From contig JBDRLD010000019.1 of the NCBI GenBank assembly GCA_043813445.1, positions 1 through 15,755 of the forward strand: DNA of 15,755 bases. Direction: 5' to 3'. Position numbers and translations under genes: made by a program. Origin of the DNA: JBDRLD01 sp043813445. GTDB lineage: Bacteria > Patescibacteriota > Patescibacteriia > JACPHY01. This document shows positions 7,348-13,825 of this stretch, piece by piece (positions within the stretch are counted from its first letter, which is position 1; each line of letters starts with the position of its first letter). The notes beneath the pieces were generated by a model that was given only the letters and a program-made list of their open reading frames with translations, did no database searches and had not been told where the DNA came from.

Positions 7348-8106
7348 TTACTCTTCCTGCTGGCTGCCGTCCTCCTCATCTACCGCCGGCTCTTCGTCGC
7401 CTGCAGATGTTTCCGACGCCTCAGGGTCCAGAATAAGTGCAAAGTGATCAATCAGAATTCTTGAAGCCCGCTGAACGGATTCTTCGGGTGTGATAGTTCC
7501 GTCTGTCTCGACGGTCAGCGTTAGTCTGTCGTAGTTTGTCGTTTCACCAACTCGTGTATTCTCTACCCGGAAACCGACCGTTCGCACAGGAGTATATACG
7601 GCATCGATAGCGATAAGGCCGAGCTCGTTTCGCTCCTTTCCTCTCGCATCGGTAGACGAGTGTCCGCGACCTCGCTGAGCGAAAATCTCCATTCGAATCT
7701 TGGAATGACCGTCCGTCAATGTTGCCAGTACTAAATCGGGGTTCACAATTTCTACATCAGATTGCGGTGTAATGTCCCCCGCTGTCACCACCTTCTTACC
7801 ATCCGCCTCGAGAACCAACCGAACCGGCTCATCCGAAAAAATCTTCAGTCGAAGTAATTTTAAATTCAGCATGAGCTGAATAACATCTTCTTGTACGCCT
7901 TCAATCGCAGTAAACTCATGCGTCACGCCGTCAATTTTCACCGCGGTCACCGCTGCACCTTCCAGAGATGCAAGAAGAACACGTCGGAGGGCATTCCCGA
8001 GTGTTGTGCCATAGCCGAAAAAGCAAGGCTCAATGACTAAGGTCGCCTCGTTCGGTTTCTCGCTTGGTTCCCACCGAAACGTGGACGGAAGGATGAATTG
8101 ATCCAT
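7348..8106 (-). CDS. rpoA: RNA polymerase alpha subunit, N-terminal domain only, with acidic tail
   Basis: 252 residues from ATG 8106 against about 310-330 usually. The alpha-NTD is complete: the dimerisation helix GYGTTLGNALRRVLLAS (31-47), IDGVTHEFTAIEGVQEDV (58-75), QRGRGH (144-149), IAIDAVYTPVRTVGFRVE (165-182) and the closing TPEESVQRASRIL (206-218). After Leu226 the chain turns into an acidic tail (227-252, about 12 Asp/Glu) and stops. The linker and the helix-hairpin-helix alpha-CTD that normally contact UP elements and activators are missing. rplQ starts 8 bp later, so this is not a local frameshift. The alternative GTG at 8115 would add MTR; ATG 8106 has GGTG 6 nt upstream. Core assembly should be normal; activator and UP-element contacts through alpha should be lost. 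Confidence 0.96.
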   Translation of the reverse strand: MDQFILPSTFRWEPSEKPNEATLVIEPCFFGYGTTLGNALRRVLLASLEGAAVTAVKIDGVTHEFTAIEGVQEDVIQLMLNLKLLRLKIFSDEPVRLVLEADGKKVVTAGDITPQSDVEIVNPDLVLATLTDGHSKIRMEIFAQRGRGHSSTDARGKERNELGLIAIDAVYTPVRTVGFRVENTRVGETTNYDRLTLTVETDGTITPEESVQRASRILIDHFALILDPEASETSAGDEEPAVDEEDGSQQEE

Positions 8107-8125
8107 ACGCGTCACCGTAGTTAAT

Positions 8126-8163
8126 GCGATGATAATCGCTTACCCACTAATCCAATTAGTGGG
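8126..8163 (-). promoter_or_regulatory. Two adjacent hairpins in the rpsD-rpoA gap
   Basis: A perfect 9-bp stem, CCCACTAAT (8143-8151) with ATTAGTGGG (8155-8163), is followed in transcription by a 5-bp stem GCGAT/ATCGC with loop of four (8126-8139). They fill most of the 68-bp gap between rpsD and rpoA, the longest gap between rpsM and rpsI. Neither is followed by a T-run. Possible roles are RNA processing, setting different rpsD and rpoA levels, or an S4 feedback site; none is proven. Confidence 0.45.
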
Positions 8164-8174
8164 GTGTGTGCGCA

Positions 8175-8786
8175 CTAGCGCGAATAGAACTCCACAATGC
8201 CTCGTAGCTGGAATGGTTGCTGGATCTCTTCCATCTTCGGAAGTCTCAGCACACGTCCAACCGACTCTAACGGCTCGAACGTCAGCCACTCCGGAACCGC
8301 TGGCTTCCCAGCCTGCAGCTGCAGATCAGCGAATGGCCCAGCCTTCATACTCTTCGCTCGCACTCCGATGACATCCCCCGGACGCACTTGATAAGACGGG
8401 ATGTTCATCTTCTTGCTGTTTACAGTAATGTGACCGTGCCCAACAAGCTGTCGTGCTGCTGCTCGCGTCTTCGTAAACCCAAGTCTAAAAACGACGTTAT
8501 CCAGCCGACACTCAAGCAAGGCGCTCAGCGCTTCCCCGGTGTCTCCTTCCTTCTTCATCGCCTTGTCATAGTATCCTCGGAGCTGCCGCTCAAGAATTCC
8601 GTACACCGCACGCGCCTTCTGCTTCTCCAAAAGTTGCTCACCATATTCAGTGAGCTTTCTTCGAAGACGGGGCCCATGTACGCCTGCGGGATAGCTACGG
8701 CGCGTCGAAGGACAGCAGTCATTATCGCAAAGCTTTTCGCCTGCTCGACGACACATTCGATGTTTTGGTCCAAGATTTCGTCCCAT
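8175..8786 (-). CDS. rpsD: 30S ribosomal protein S4
   Basis: 203 residues from ATG 8786, which gives the standard start MGRNLGPKHRMCRR; a longer frame upstream overlaps rpsK and is not needed. The N-terminal domain carries His9, Cys12, Cys20, Cys24 and Cys25, resembling the zinc-binding (C+) form of S4 with one Cys replaced by His. Residues about 90-150 are the S4 RNA-binding domain (CRLDNVVFRLGFTKTRAAAR, then GHITVN and VRPGDVIGV). The protein ends with the usual IVEFYSR. S4 nucleates 30S assembly on 16S rRNA and in E. coli represses the alpha operon. It lies between rpsK and rpoA, 17 bp after rpsK, without a Shine-Dalgarno. Confidence 0.97.
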   Translation of the reverse strand: MGRNLGPKHRMCRRAGEKLCDNDCCPSTRRSYPAGVHGPRLRRKLTEYGEQLLEKQKARAVYGILERQLRGYYDKAMKKEGDTGEALSALLECRLDNVVFRLGFTKTRAAARQLVGHGHITVNSKKMNIPSYQVRPGDVIGVRAKSMKAGPFADLQLQAGKPAVPEWLTFEPLESVGRVLRLPKMEEIQQPFQLRGIVEFYSR

Positions 8787-8803
8787 ACGTATTTCTGATC
8801 CAG

Positions 8804-9283
8804 CTAGATTCGCCGCGGCTTTGGTGGACGGCAACCGTTATGAGGAATAGGAGTGACATCTTTCACGCTCATCACATGTAGCCCATTCGCATGCATAGCC
8901 CGCACCGCGGACTCACGGCCGGAACCGACACCTCGTACAAATACTTCTACTTCCTTCAATCCAACATTTTCGAGCTTGCGCATAAGATCACGCACCACAA
9001 TGCTCGCCGCGTACGGTGTTGCTTTCTTTGGCCCCTTGAATCCACACGTGCCAGCGCTTGACCAGCTTAGCGTGTTGCCCTGCGGATCCGTCATCGTAAC
9101 AACGGTATTATTGTATGTCGCACGTACATACGCACGACCACGCGACATTACCCGCTGCTGCTTCTTCGCACGCGACTTCGGCTTCGGTTTATTGCCGCTC
9201 TTCTGCTGCGACTTCGCGTCTAGAAGCGCGTCTGCTGCAGCGAGCTCTGCTGCGGGGTCTTGTTTAACGATGCCCTCTGACAT
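8804..9283 (-). CDS. rpsK: 30S ribosomal protein S11 with N-terminal extension
   Basis: 159 residues against about 129 in E. coli. The core is clear: AYVRATYNNTVVTMTDPQGNTLSWSSAGTCGFKGPKKATPYAA (51-93), VEVFVRGVGSGRESAVRA, and the C-terminal DVTPIPHNGCRPPKPRRI. S11 lines the 30S platform near the mRNA exit and the anti-Shine-Dalgarno end of 16S rRNA. The extra N-terminus (about 1-32) is an Ala/Asp-rich helix-prone stretch followed by a Lys/Arg/Pro-rich part, MSEGIVKQDPAAELAAAD then KPKPKSRAKKQQR. An internal ATG (residue 46) would cut into the conserved domain, so ATG 9283 is kept. It starts 23 bp after rpsM and has no Shine-Dalgarno. Confidence 0.96.
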   Translation of the reverse strand: MSEGIVKQDPAAELAAADALLDAKSQQKSGNKPKPKSRAKKQQRVMSRGRAYVRATYNNTVVTMTDPQGNTLSWSSAGTCGFKGPKKATPYAASIVVRDLMRKLENVGLKEVEVFVRGVGSGRESAVRAMHANGLHVMSVKDVTPIPHNGCRPPKPRRI

Positions 9284-9306
9284 ACCGGGTAGGTCGATTT
9301 CGATGA

Positions 9307-9693
9307 TTATGTCTTCTCAAGCTTCCTTCGTCCGCTGCCCATAGTTCGACGCATATTACCTCGAACCGTTCGCGAATTCGTCTTCGTCCGCTGCCCTCGA
9401 ACCGGGAGCCGCTTCGCATGACGAATACCTCGGTAGCTACTAATATCGCGAAGGCGCTTGATATTCCCCATGGTTTCCCGTCGCAGCTCACCCTCCACTC
9501 GATAGTCCTTCTCAATGACAGTGCGAAGTTTCTGCACTTCTTCATCGCTCAGCTCCTTTGCCTTTTTTGTCGGTGTGATCTGTACCGACTGCACGATCTT
9601 CAATGCCCGCTGTCGACCAATTCCATAGATGGAGGTCAACGCAATGACGATGTGTTTCTCGTTCGGAATGTTGATTCCGGCAATACGTGCCAT
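9307..9693 (-). CDS. rpsM: 30S ribosomal protein S13
   Basis: 128 residues. Starts with MARIAGINIPNEKHIVIALTS, then the helix-two-turn-helix signature IYGIGRQRALKIV (residues 23-35), a coiled helical hairpin (DEEVQKLRTVIEKDYRVEGELRRE), and the C-terminal basic part SYRGIRHAKRLPVRGQRTKTNSRTVRG, all typical of S13. The protein sits at the head of the 30S subunit and contacts the 50S and P-site tRNA. The length is close to the E. coli protein (118), with a slightly longer basic tail. ATG 9693 is 30 bp after rpmJ, and no Shine-Dalgarno is present. In E. coli the leader of rpsM holds the S4 target; I see no clear equivalent pseudoknot here. Confidence 0.97.
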   Translation of the reverse strand: MARIAGINIPNEKHIVIALTSIYGIGRQRALKIVQSVQITPTKKAKELSDEEVQKLRTVIEKDYRVEGELRRETMGNIKRLRDISSYRGIRHAKRLPVRGQRTKTNSRTVRGNMRRTMGSGRRKLEKT

Positions 9694-9723
9694 AGAAGTT
9701 CAATACTCAAATCAAACAGACGA

Positions 9724-9837
9724 CTAACCCTGCCGCTGCTTATGTCGTTTCGTCTTACAGATAACGTGTAGCCTACGGCGGCGGCGGACAACTTTACAAT
9801 CCTTGCACCGCGGTCGAACAGAAGCGCGCACCTTCAT
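9724..9837 (-). CDS. rpmJ: 50S ribosomal protein L36
   Basis: 37 residues, starting MKVRASVRPRCKDCKVV and ending HKQRQG, the standard L36 pattern. Cys11, Cys14, Cys27 and His32 form the zinc ribbon, so this is the zinc-binding (C+) version. The middle carries a run of five arginines (18-22) in place of the usual mixed segment. L36 joins the 50S late and binds 23S rRNA. It sits between infA and rpsM, the common bacterial order. ATG 9837 has no Shine-Dalgarno. The 88-bp gap back to infA holds only weak inverted repeats (GCAGC/GCTGC near 9880-9895). Confidence 0.96.
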   Translation of the reverse strand: MKVRASVRPRCKDCKVVRRRRRLHVICKTKRHKQRQG

Positions 9838-9925
9838 ACATTCACGGATGTCGTAAGTAAATCCAAAATAAGAACGACGCAGCTCAGTGGGCTGCCGTCG
9901 CAAGCGTAGCGAGCGGCCAAAATGA

Positions 9926-10222
9926 TCAGTACCGATAAACGATACGTCCGCGATGGAGATCGTACGGTGTAAGCTCCACACGCACACGATCGCCGGGAAG
10001 AATACGGATACGATGCATTCGCATACGACCTGCGAGGTATCCAATCACCTCGTGGCCGTTTTCAAGTTCTATTTTAAACGTTGTAGACGGTAGCAACTCC
10101 AGAACCTTGCCGTCAACGCCGATAAAATCCTTACTTGAATTCTCCACAGTCGCCTCACTTGGACGCTGCTTCTTGTTCTTCCTTGGTTTTCTTGCACCAC
10201 CTCGAGGCCTCCTCATTACCAT
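9926..10222 (-). CDS. infA: Translation initiation factor IF-1, possibly with a basic N-terminal extension
   Basis: From ATG 10222 the product has 98 residues; IF-1 is normally about 72. The OB-fold core is unmistakable from residue 32: FIGVDGKVLELLPSTTFKIELENGHEVIGYLAGRMR, then RIRILPGDRVRVELTPYDLHRGRIVYRY. IF-1 binds the 30S A site during initiation. The first 25 residues are very basic (RRPRGGARKPRKNKKQR). An internal GTG at 10147 with GAGG 5 nt upstream would give a canonical 73-residue protein, so the start is undecided: the long form has no upstream Shine-Dalgarno, although AGGAGG lies just inside it. This is the first gene of the ribosomal unit, with a promoter at 10309-10337 and a leader hairpin at 10236-10256. 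Confidence 0.93.
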   Translation of the reverse strand: MVMRRPRGGARKPRKNKKQRPSEATVENSSKDFIGVDGKVLELLPSTTFKIELENGHEVIGYLAGRMRMHRIRILPGDRVRVELTPYDLHRGRIVYRY

Positions 10223-10235
10223 AGCACTCGTACGA

Positions 10236-10256
10236 CCCCCGCCATCAATGCGGAGG
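10236..10256 (-). promoter_or_regulatory. Leader hairpin just upstream of infA
   Basis: On the minus strand CCTCCGC (10250-10256) pairs with GCGGGGG (10236-10242), with one G-U pair and a 7-nt loop. It ends 13 nt before ATG 10222, inside the leader made from the promoter at 10309-10337. It could modulate initiation on infA; no T-run follows. Confidence 0.4.
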
Positions 10257-10308
10257 TTGATCTATTGGGCACAGAAAACGTATGGACGAACATAGCGCCA
10301 TTACACCC

Positions 10309-10337
10309 AGCGTAACTACCCCAGAGAATTGTGTCAA
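10309..10337 (-). promoter_or_regulatory. Sigma70-like promoter of the infA-rpsI ribosomal unit
   Basis: Perfect -35 TTGACA (10332-10337) and a weak -10 TACGCT (10309-10314) are spaced 17 bp apart on the minus strand. The start site would be near 10302, giving a leader of about 80 nt. It lies in the 156-bp gap between alaS and infA, where I see no terminator for alaS. Confidence 0.6.
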
Positions 10338-10378
10338 CCATCCTGTCAGGTATTCCTCTATCCACACCGTTTTTACGC

Positions 10379-12241
10379 TTAACCATGCGAAGCTGCCTGC
10401 GCGATCTCCATGGCGACCCCCTGTGAAGGATCGATAATTGCCCGAATTCGTCGTACACCACGACCCACAGCCTCCTCCTTCGCAATGTGGAAATTTCCAA
10501 TCATTCCAGTCCTTCCAACGTGGGGCCCACCACAAATTTCAGCCGAGACCATGTCATGTCCCTCACCAATTCGGTACACCTTAATTTGCTCTCCAAGCTG
10601 AGCATATCGATCATCAAACAATCCTATAACGCCAGAACGCTTTGCATCTTCGACAGACATAAGTTCGTACGAAACGGTAAGATCCGCAGCGATTTGTTCG
10701 CGGACGATGCGCTCCACCTCAGCAAGTTGCTCACGCGTCACCTTCTCCGCATGCGTAAAGTCAAACCGCATTCGATCCGGGGTAATATTCGAACCTTTTT
10801 GCTCGATGTGATCACCAAGTACGGAGCGTAGCGCAACATGAAGCAGATGTGTAGCCGTATGATATCGCACCGCCTGATCCGAGTGATCAGCAAGACCTCC
10901 AGTGAATCGCTGCCCCGCTGTCGCGCGGGACTGCTCCTGATGTGTACGTTCCGCCTCAGCATACGCAACACGATCCACGGTAAGTGATGGCTCATGCTCA
11001 CGCGCTAAATCCTCGGTCATTTCCAATGGAAATCCATACGATTCGTAGAGCGTAAATACATCGGTACCGGATATCACACTGGAGCCCTCGGGGAGTTGCT
11101 TGACGAGTCGATCAAAATGTTTCGTCCCACGTTCAAGCACCTCATAGAACTTTCGTTCTTCTTCTGTCAGTTCAAAAATGATTCGTTCACAATTGTTTTT
11201 CAGTTCCGGATACGCCGAACAATAGTGTTCGATGATTGCTTCGGCTATATAAGGAGTCCATGGCTCTGTACAGGAAATCCCAAGTGATTTTCCCGCGCGC
11301 ACTGCACGACGAATGAGCTTCCGGAGTACGTATCCTTGATCCACGTTTGATGGCGCAATCCCAAACGGATCGCCGAGGATGAATGTCGCTGCGCGCAAAT
11401 GATCGGCCACAATGCGCACGCGCCTATCCTCACTTGCGCCTATAAAGTCGCGTCCGCTCAGCTCTGCAATCTTCAAGACGATCGGCCTGAACAGATCCGT
11501 CTCATATACATGTTTTTTCCCTTCCAAAACGATAAGTATCCGATCTCCCATCCCCGTGTCCACATTGCGTTGTTTGAGCGGCTCGTATACACCATCTTCA
11601 GTTCGGTTGTATGTCATGAAGACATCATTCCACACCTCGACCCAGTTCTCATCTGAGGGATCAAACAATTCCGGTGGGTCTCCATCTCCGGTCCAAACGA
11701 ACATCTCTGTGTCAGGTCCCTGTGGTCCCGGATGTTTTCCACCGGCAGGCCACCAGTTCTCCTCTTTGTCGAGATACGCAATGCGTTTTTCAGAGACACC
11801 AGCGCGTTTCCACAGTTCCGCAGACTCTTCATCGCGTAGTGCATCGTTGTCTCCGGCGAATACCGTCACTGCAATACGATTCGGATGAATGCCAAAACCA
11901 TCCTTTCCGGTAAGAAGCTCCCAACTCCACGGAATCGCCTCCTCTTTCCAGTAATCACCAAGTGACCAGTTTCCAAGCATTTCGAAAAACGTAAGGTGTG
12001 TTGCATCTCCCACCTCATCGATGTCACCGGTTCGAATGCATTTCTGCACGTCAGTAAGTCGCTTTCCAGATGGATGCTCCTGGCCAAGCAGATACGGCAC
12101 GAGCGGATGCATGCCCGCGGTCGTAAAAAGTACCGATGGGTCATTCTCGGGGATCAATGAAGCTGACGGGATGATGATGTGCCCGCGCTGCTTAAAAAAG
12201 TTGAGATACGTCTCTCGAACGAGTTCTGCTGTCCATTCCAT
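10379..12241 (-). CDS. alaS: Alanyl-tRNA synthetase, short form without the C-terminal C-Ala domain
   Basis: 620 residues from ATG 12241 (MEWTAELVRETYL), against about 875 in E. coli. Longer in-frame starts add an unrelated 25-residue leader. The catalytic class II core is complete: SVLFTTAGMHPLVPYLLG (36-53), GDATHLTFFEMLGNWSLGDYW (78-98), WNDVFMTYNR (204-213) and LDTGMG-type NVDTGMGDR (226-234). The tRNA-recognition helical domain contains the usual RRAVRAG (311-317). The editing domain has the zinc set His461, His465, Cys570 and His574. The chain ends at GVRRIRAIIDPSQGVAMEIAQAASHG, right after the editing domain, so the coiled coil and DHHA1/C-Ala region are absent. It charges tRNA-Ala and should still clear Ser/Gly mischarging. 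Gap to infA is 156 bp. Confidence 0.97.
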   Translation of the reverse strand: MEWTAELVRETYLNFFKQRGHIIIPSASLIPENDPSVLFTTAGMHPLVPYLLGQEHPSGKRLTDVQKCIRTGDIDEVGDATHLTFFEMLGNWSLGDYWKEEAIPWSWELLTGKDGFGIHPNRIAVTVFAGDNDALRDEESAELWKRAGVSEKRIAYLDKEENWWPAGGKHPGPQGPDTEMFVWTGDGDPPELFDPSDENWVEVWNDVFMTYNRTEDGVYEPLKQRNVDTGMGDRILIVLEGKKHVYETDLFRPIVLKIAELSGRDFIGASEDRRVRIVADHLRAATFILGDPFGIAPSNVDQGYVLRKLIRRAVRAGKSLGISCTEPWTPYIAEAIIEHYCSAYPELKNNCERIIFELTEEERKFYEVLERGTKHFDRLVKQLPEGSSVISGTDVFTLYESYGFPLEMTEDLAREHEPSLTVDRVAYAEAERTHQEQSRATAGQRFTGGLADHSDQAVRYHTATHLLHVALRSVLGDHIEQKGSNITPDRMRFDFTHAEKVTREQLAEVERIVREQIAADLTVSYELMSVEDAKRSGVIGLFDDRYAQLGEQIKVYRIGEGHDMVSAEICGGPHVGRTGMIGNFHIAKEEAVGRGVRRIRAIIDPSQGVAMEIAQAASHG

Positions 12242-12309
12242 AGAAAGCAATAAATCACATGTCCGATATCTAGCGTACCACGCGGAACGCGAACGTCGAA
12301 CCCCATTAA

Positions 12310-12338
12310 TTGACAATTGGCTACGGGTGGCCTATACT
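12310..12338 (+). promoter_or_regulatory. Near-consensus sigma70 promoter for the 117-aa gene
   Basis: Plus-strand TTGACA (12310-12315), a 17-bp spacer and TATACT (12333-12338): 6/6 and 5/6 to consensus, the best promoter in the window. The start should be near 12345, about 38 nt before ATG 12383. It lies in the 141-bp gap shared with divergent alaS. Confidence 0.8.
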
Positions 12339-12344
12339 CTATGT

Positions 12345-12360
12345 GCCGCAATAAGGCGGC
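12345..12360 (+). promoter_or_regulatory. Small leader hairpin of the 117-aa gene
   Basis: GCCGC (12345-12349) pairs with GCGGC (12356-12360) around a 6-nt loop, followed by CATTTTCGC. It sits at the very 5' end of the predicted transcript, where it could protect the mRNA or act as a weak attenuator. Confidence 0.4.
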
Positions 12361-12382
12361 CATTTTCGCTCAGGGGTGTGCC

Positions 12383-12736
12383 ATGAGTATCACACTTGAC
12401 CCCGGGGAGCTCCAGCGCGCCGTGGCGGACCTTCACCGAGCGCTTGCAGTGCCCGAACGGATGTGGATGGAGGTTCCGAGGACGTTCCGAGAGACCATCG
12501 CGAAGCTCGCGACGATGACGCCATTCTACGGAAGCGTCACACACGAGAACTGTGACGGCCCCCGACGAGCTACCGCGCGCATCAAACGCGTACGGCTCGA
12601 TGGGGCACATCTCCGCAACGCCTCGCTAACGGTCGACCTCGTCCACGACGGGCGGGAAACCTCAACCGAGGAGACAATCCATGTCCCACTGCAAAAGCTC
12701 GTGTCGCTCGTTTTCCACCAACGCTGCGCCCCCTGA
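12383..12736 (+). CDS. 117-residue protein of unknown function under a strong promoter
   Basis: ATG 12383 is chosen because it follows an AGGGGTG Shine-Dalgarno-like stretch by 4-6 nt and lies downstream of the predicted transcription start; the longer frame from 12317 begins inside the promoter. The protein has two predicted helices (about 8-22 and 33-46) and then four likely strands (FYGSVTHE, ARIKRVRLDG, SLTVDLVHD, ETIHVPLQKLVSLVF), which could be a small beta-barrel. There is no signal peptide, membrane segment or metal motif; cysteines are at 59 and 114. I do not recognise a family. Codons end in G or C in 86 of 117 cases (about 74%), against 26 of the first 50 codons of era. It has its own promoter and a strong hairpin after the stop. 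Confidence 0.8.
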   Translation: MSITLDPGELQRAVADLHRALAVPERMWMEVPRTFRETIAKLATMTPFYGSVTHENCDGPRRATARIKRVRLDGAHLRNASLTVDLVHDGRETSTEETIHVPLQKLVSLVFHQRCAP

Positions 12737-12738
12737 GC

Positions 12739-12771
12739 ATTGAGGTCCTCGGCACCGCCGGGGGCCTCAAT
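12739..12771. terminator. 33-nt hairpin shared by convergent 117-aa gene and mnmA
   Basis: ATTGAGG (12739-12745) pairs with CCTCAAT (12765-12771). Inside, CCTCGGC (12747-12753) pairs with GCCGGGG (12757-12763), with one G-U pair and a 3-nt loop. It lies 2 nt after the 117-aa stop and overlaps the last codons of mnmA. No T-run flanks it on either side, so it may stop or stabilise transcripts from both directions. Confidence 0.65.
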
Positions 12772-13816
12772 CCAATTCCATATCACTTAGTATGGCACCA
12801 CCAAGCACGCGCTCACCATCTGAGAATACGATGGACTGGCCGGCTGCAACACCGACTTGCGGCGTTTCAAAATAGACATCTACCACCCCAACTCCGCGCT
12901 GATGTATTCTGCACAACTCCGGCTGCTGTCCGTGTCGAATGCGCGCCGCACAGCTGAGTGCACCATCCGGAGTCGTCGCGAGCCAATTGGTAGCTGTCGC
13001 TCGGACGCGTGAACAAAGCCGCGCCGTGTCACTCGGTTTATCACTCACCTCAATAATCCCGCGTGCCAGGTCTCGCTTAGTTACGTATCGTGCGCATGGC
13101 AGTCCACCGAGCGGAATTCGCTGACCAATGGTGATTGCCTGTGCAAATGGTACGGTACCGAGGTGCTCTCCGCTTGTTGTAACTACTTCAGCAGCTCGTG
13201 GCGTGAGGTGTCGCTCGAGGTACGATGTTAGTGCAACACCACCGAGGAAGCAAATTCCTCGCGTCGATGGCCGATCCCAGCAAGGCAATCCACGTTGACG
13301 CGCCTCCTCCCTGACATCCGTTTTTTGCAGCTCACCGATAGGAAACAAGATGCTGCGCAATTGCTTGCGTCTGAGTTCCCATAGGAAATACGTCTGATCC
13401 TTGTCGTGATCAAGCGCGCGATAGAGCGAGTCATCATCACCGATCCGCGCGTAATGCCCGGTTGCGATATATGATGCTCCGTGCTCACTGGCGATTTCTG
13501 CAAGTACCGGAAATTTCACCCATCGATTGCAAGCGCTATCGGGATTCGGAGTACTCCCCTGCTCGTACGCCGCAACCATCGGATTGAGGACTTCATGCTC
13601 GTACGCCTTCGACACATCATGCACAACGAGCGGAATGTCAAGTTGGGCAGCGATACGACGACAGAGCGCAATCTCATCGCGCCAGGGGCACGCCCCGCCA
13701 TCAACGACAATTTTCAAGTACACCGCGACCACGTCAAAGCCACGCTCTTGCAAAAGCGCTGCAGCCAGGGCAGAATCAACCCCTCCGGATAATCCAATAA
13801 TAATTCGTTCAGCCAT
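12767..13816 (-). CDS. mnmA: tRNA-specific 2-thiouridylase MnmA
   Basis: 349 residues from ATG 13816 (MAERIIIGLSGGVDS), close to the usual 360-370. The N-terminal PP-loop SGGVDS (10-15) binds ATP. The two catalytic cysteines are Cys96 in ACNRWVKF and Cys189 in RGICFLGG. Between them, YIATGHYARI (116-125) and DKDQTYFLW (138-146) match the family. The C-terminal beta-barrel is present (VGVAAGQSIVFSDGERVLGGAIL). The enzyme thiolates U34 at the wobble position of tRNA-Lys, -Glu and -Gln, taking sulfur from a persulfide carrier. An ATG five codons upstream (13831) is also possible, but it overlaps the divergent methyltransferase gene start at 13826. A TGC-TAGTAT extended -10 at 13830-13838 would place transcription start only a few bases before the ATG. 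Confidence 0.96.
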   Translation of the reverse strand: MAERIIIGLSGGVDSALAAALLQERGFDVVAVYLKIVVDGGACPWRDEIALCRRIAAQLDIPLVVHDVSKAYEHEVLNPMVAAYEQGSTPNPDSACNRWVKFPVLAEIASEHGASYIATGHYARIGDDDSLYRALDHDKDQTYFLWELRRKQLRSILFPIGELQKTDVREEARQRGLPCWDRPSTRGICFLGGVALTSYLERHLTPRAAEVVTTSGEHLGTVPFAQAITIGQRIPLGGLPCARYVTKRDLARGIIEVSDKPSDTARLCSRVRATATNWLATTPDGALSCAARIRHGQQPELCRIHQRGVGVVDVYFETPQVGVAAGQSIVFSDGERVLGGAILSDMELD

Positions 13817-13825
13817 AGCGTTCGC

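Noticed and set aside
8787..8834. Upstream start of rpsD overlapping rpsK
   Set aside because: S4 proteins begin at MGRN-like residues; the extra 16 residues are antisense-like spill into rpsK.
12242..12316. 25-residue upstream extension of alaS
   Set aside because: It runs into the divergent promoter region and has no match to the AlaRS N-terminus, which begins at MEWTAELVRETYL.
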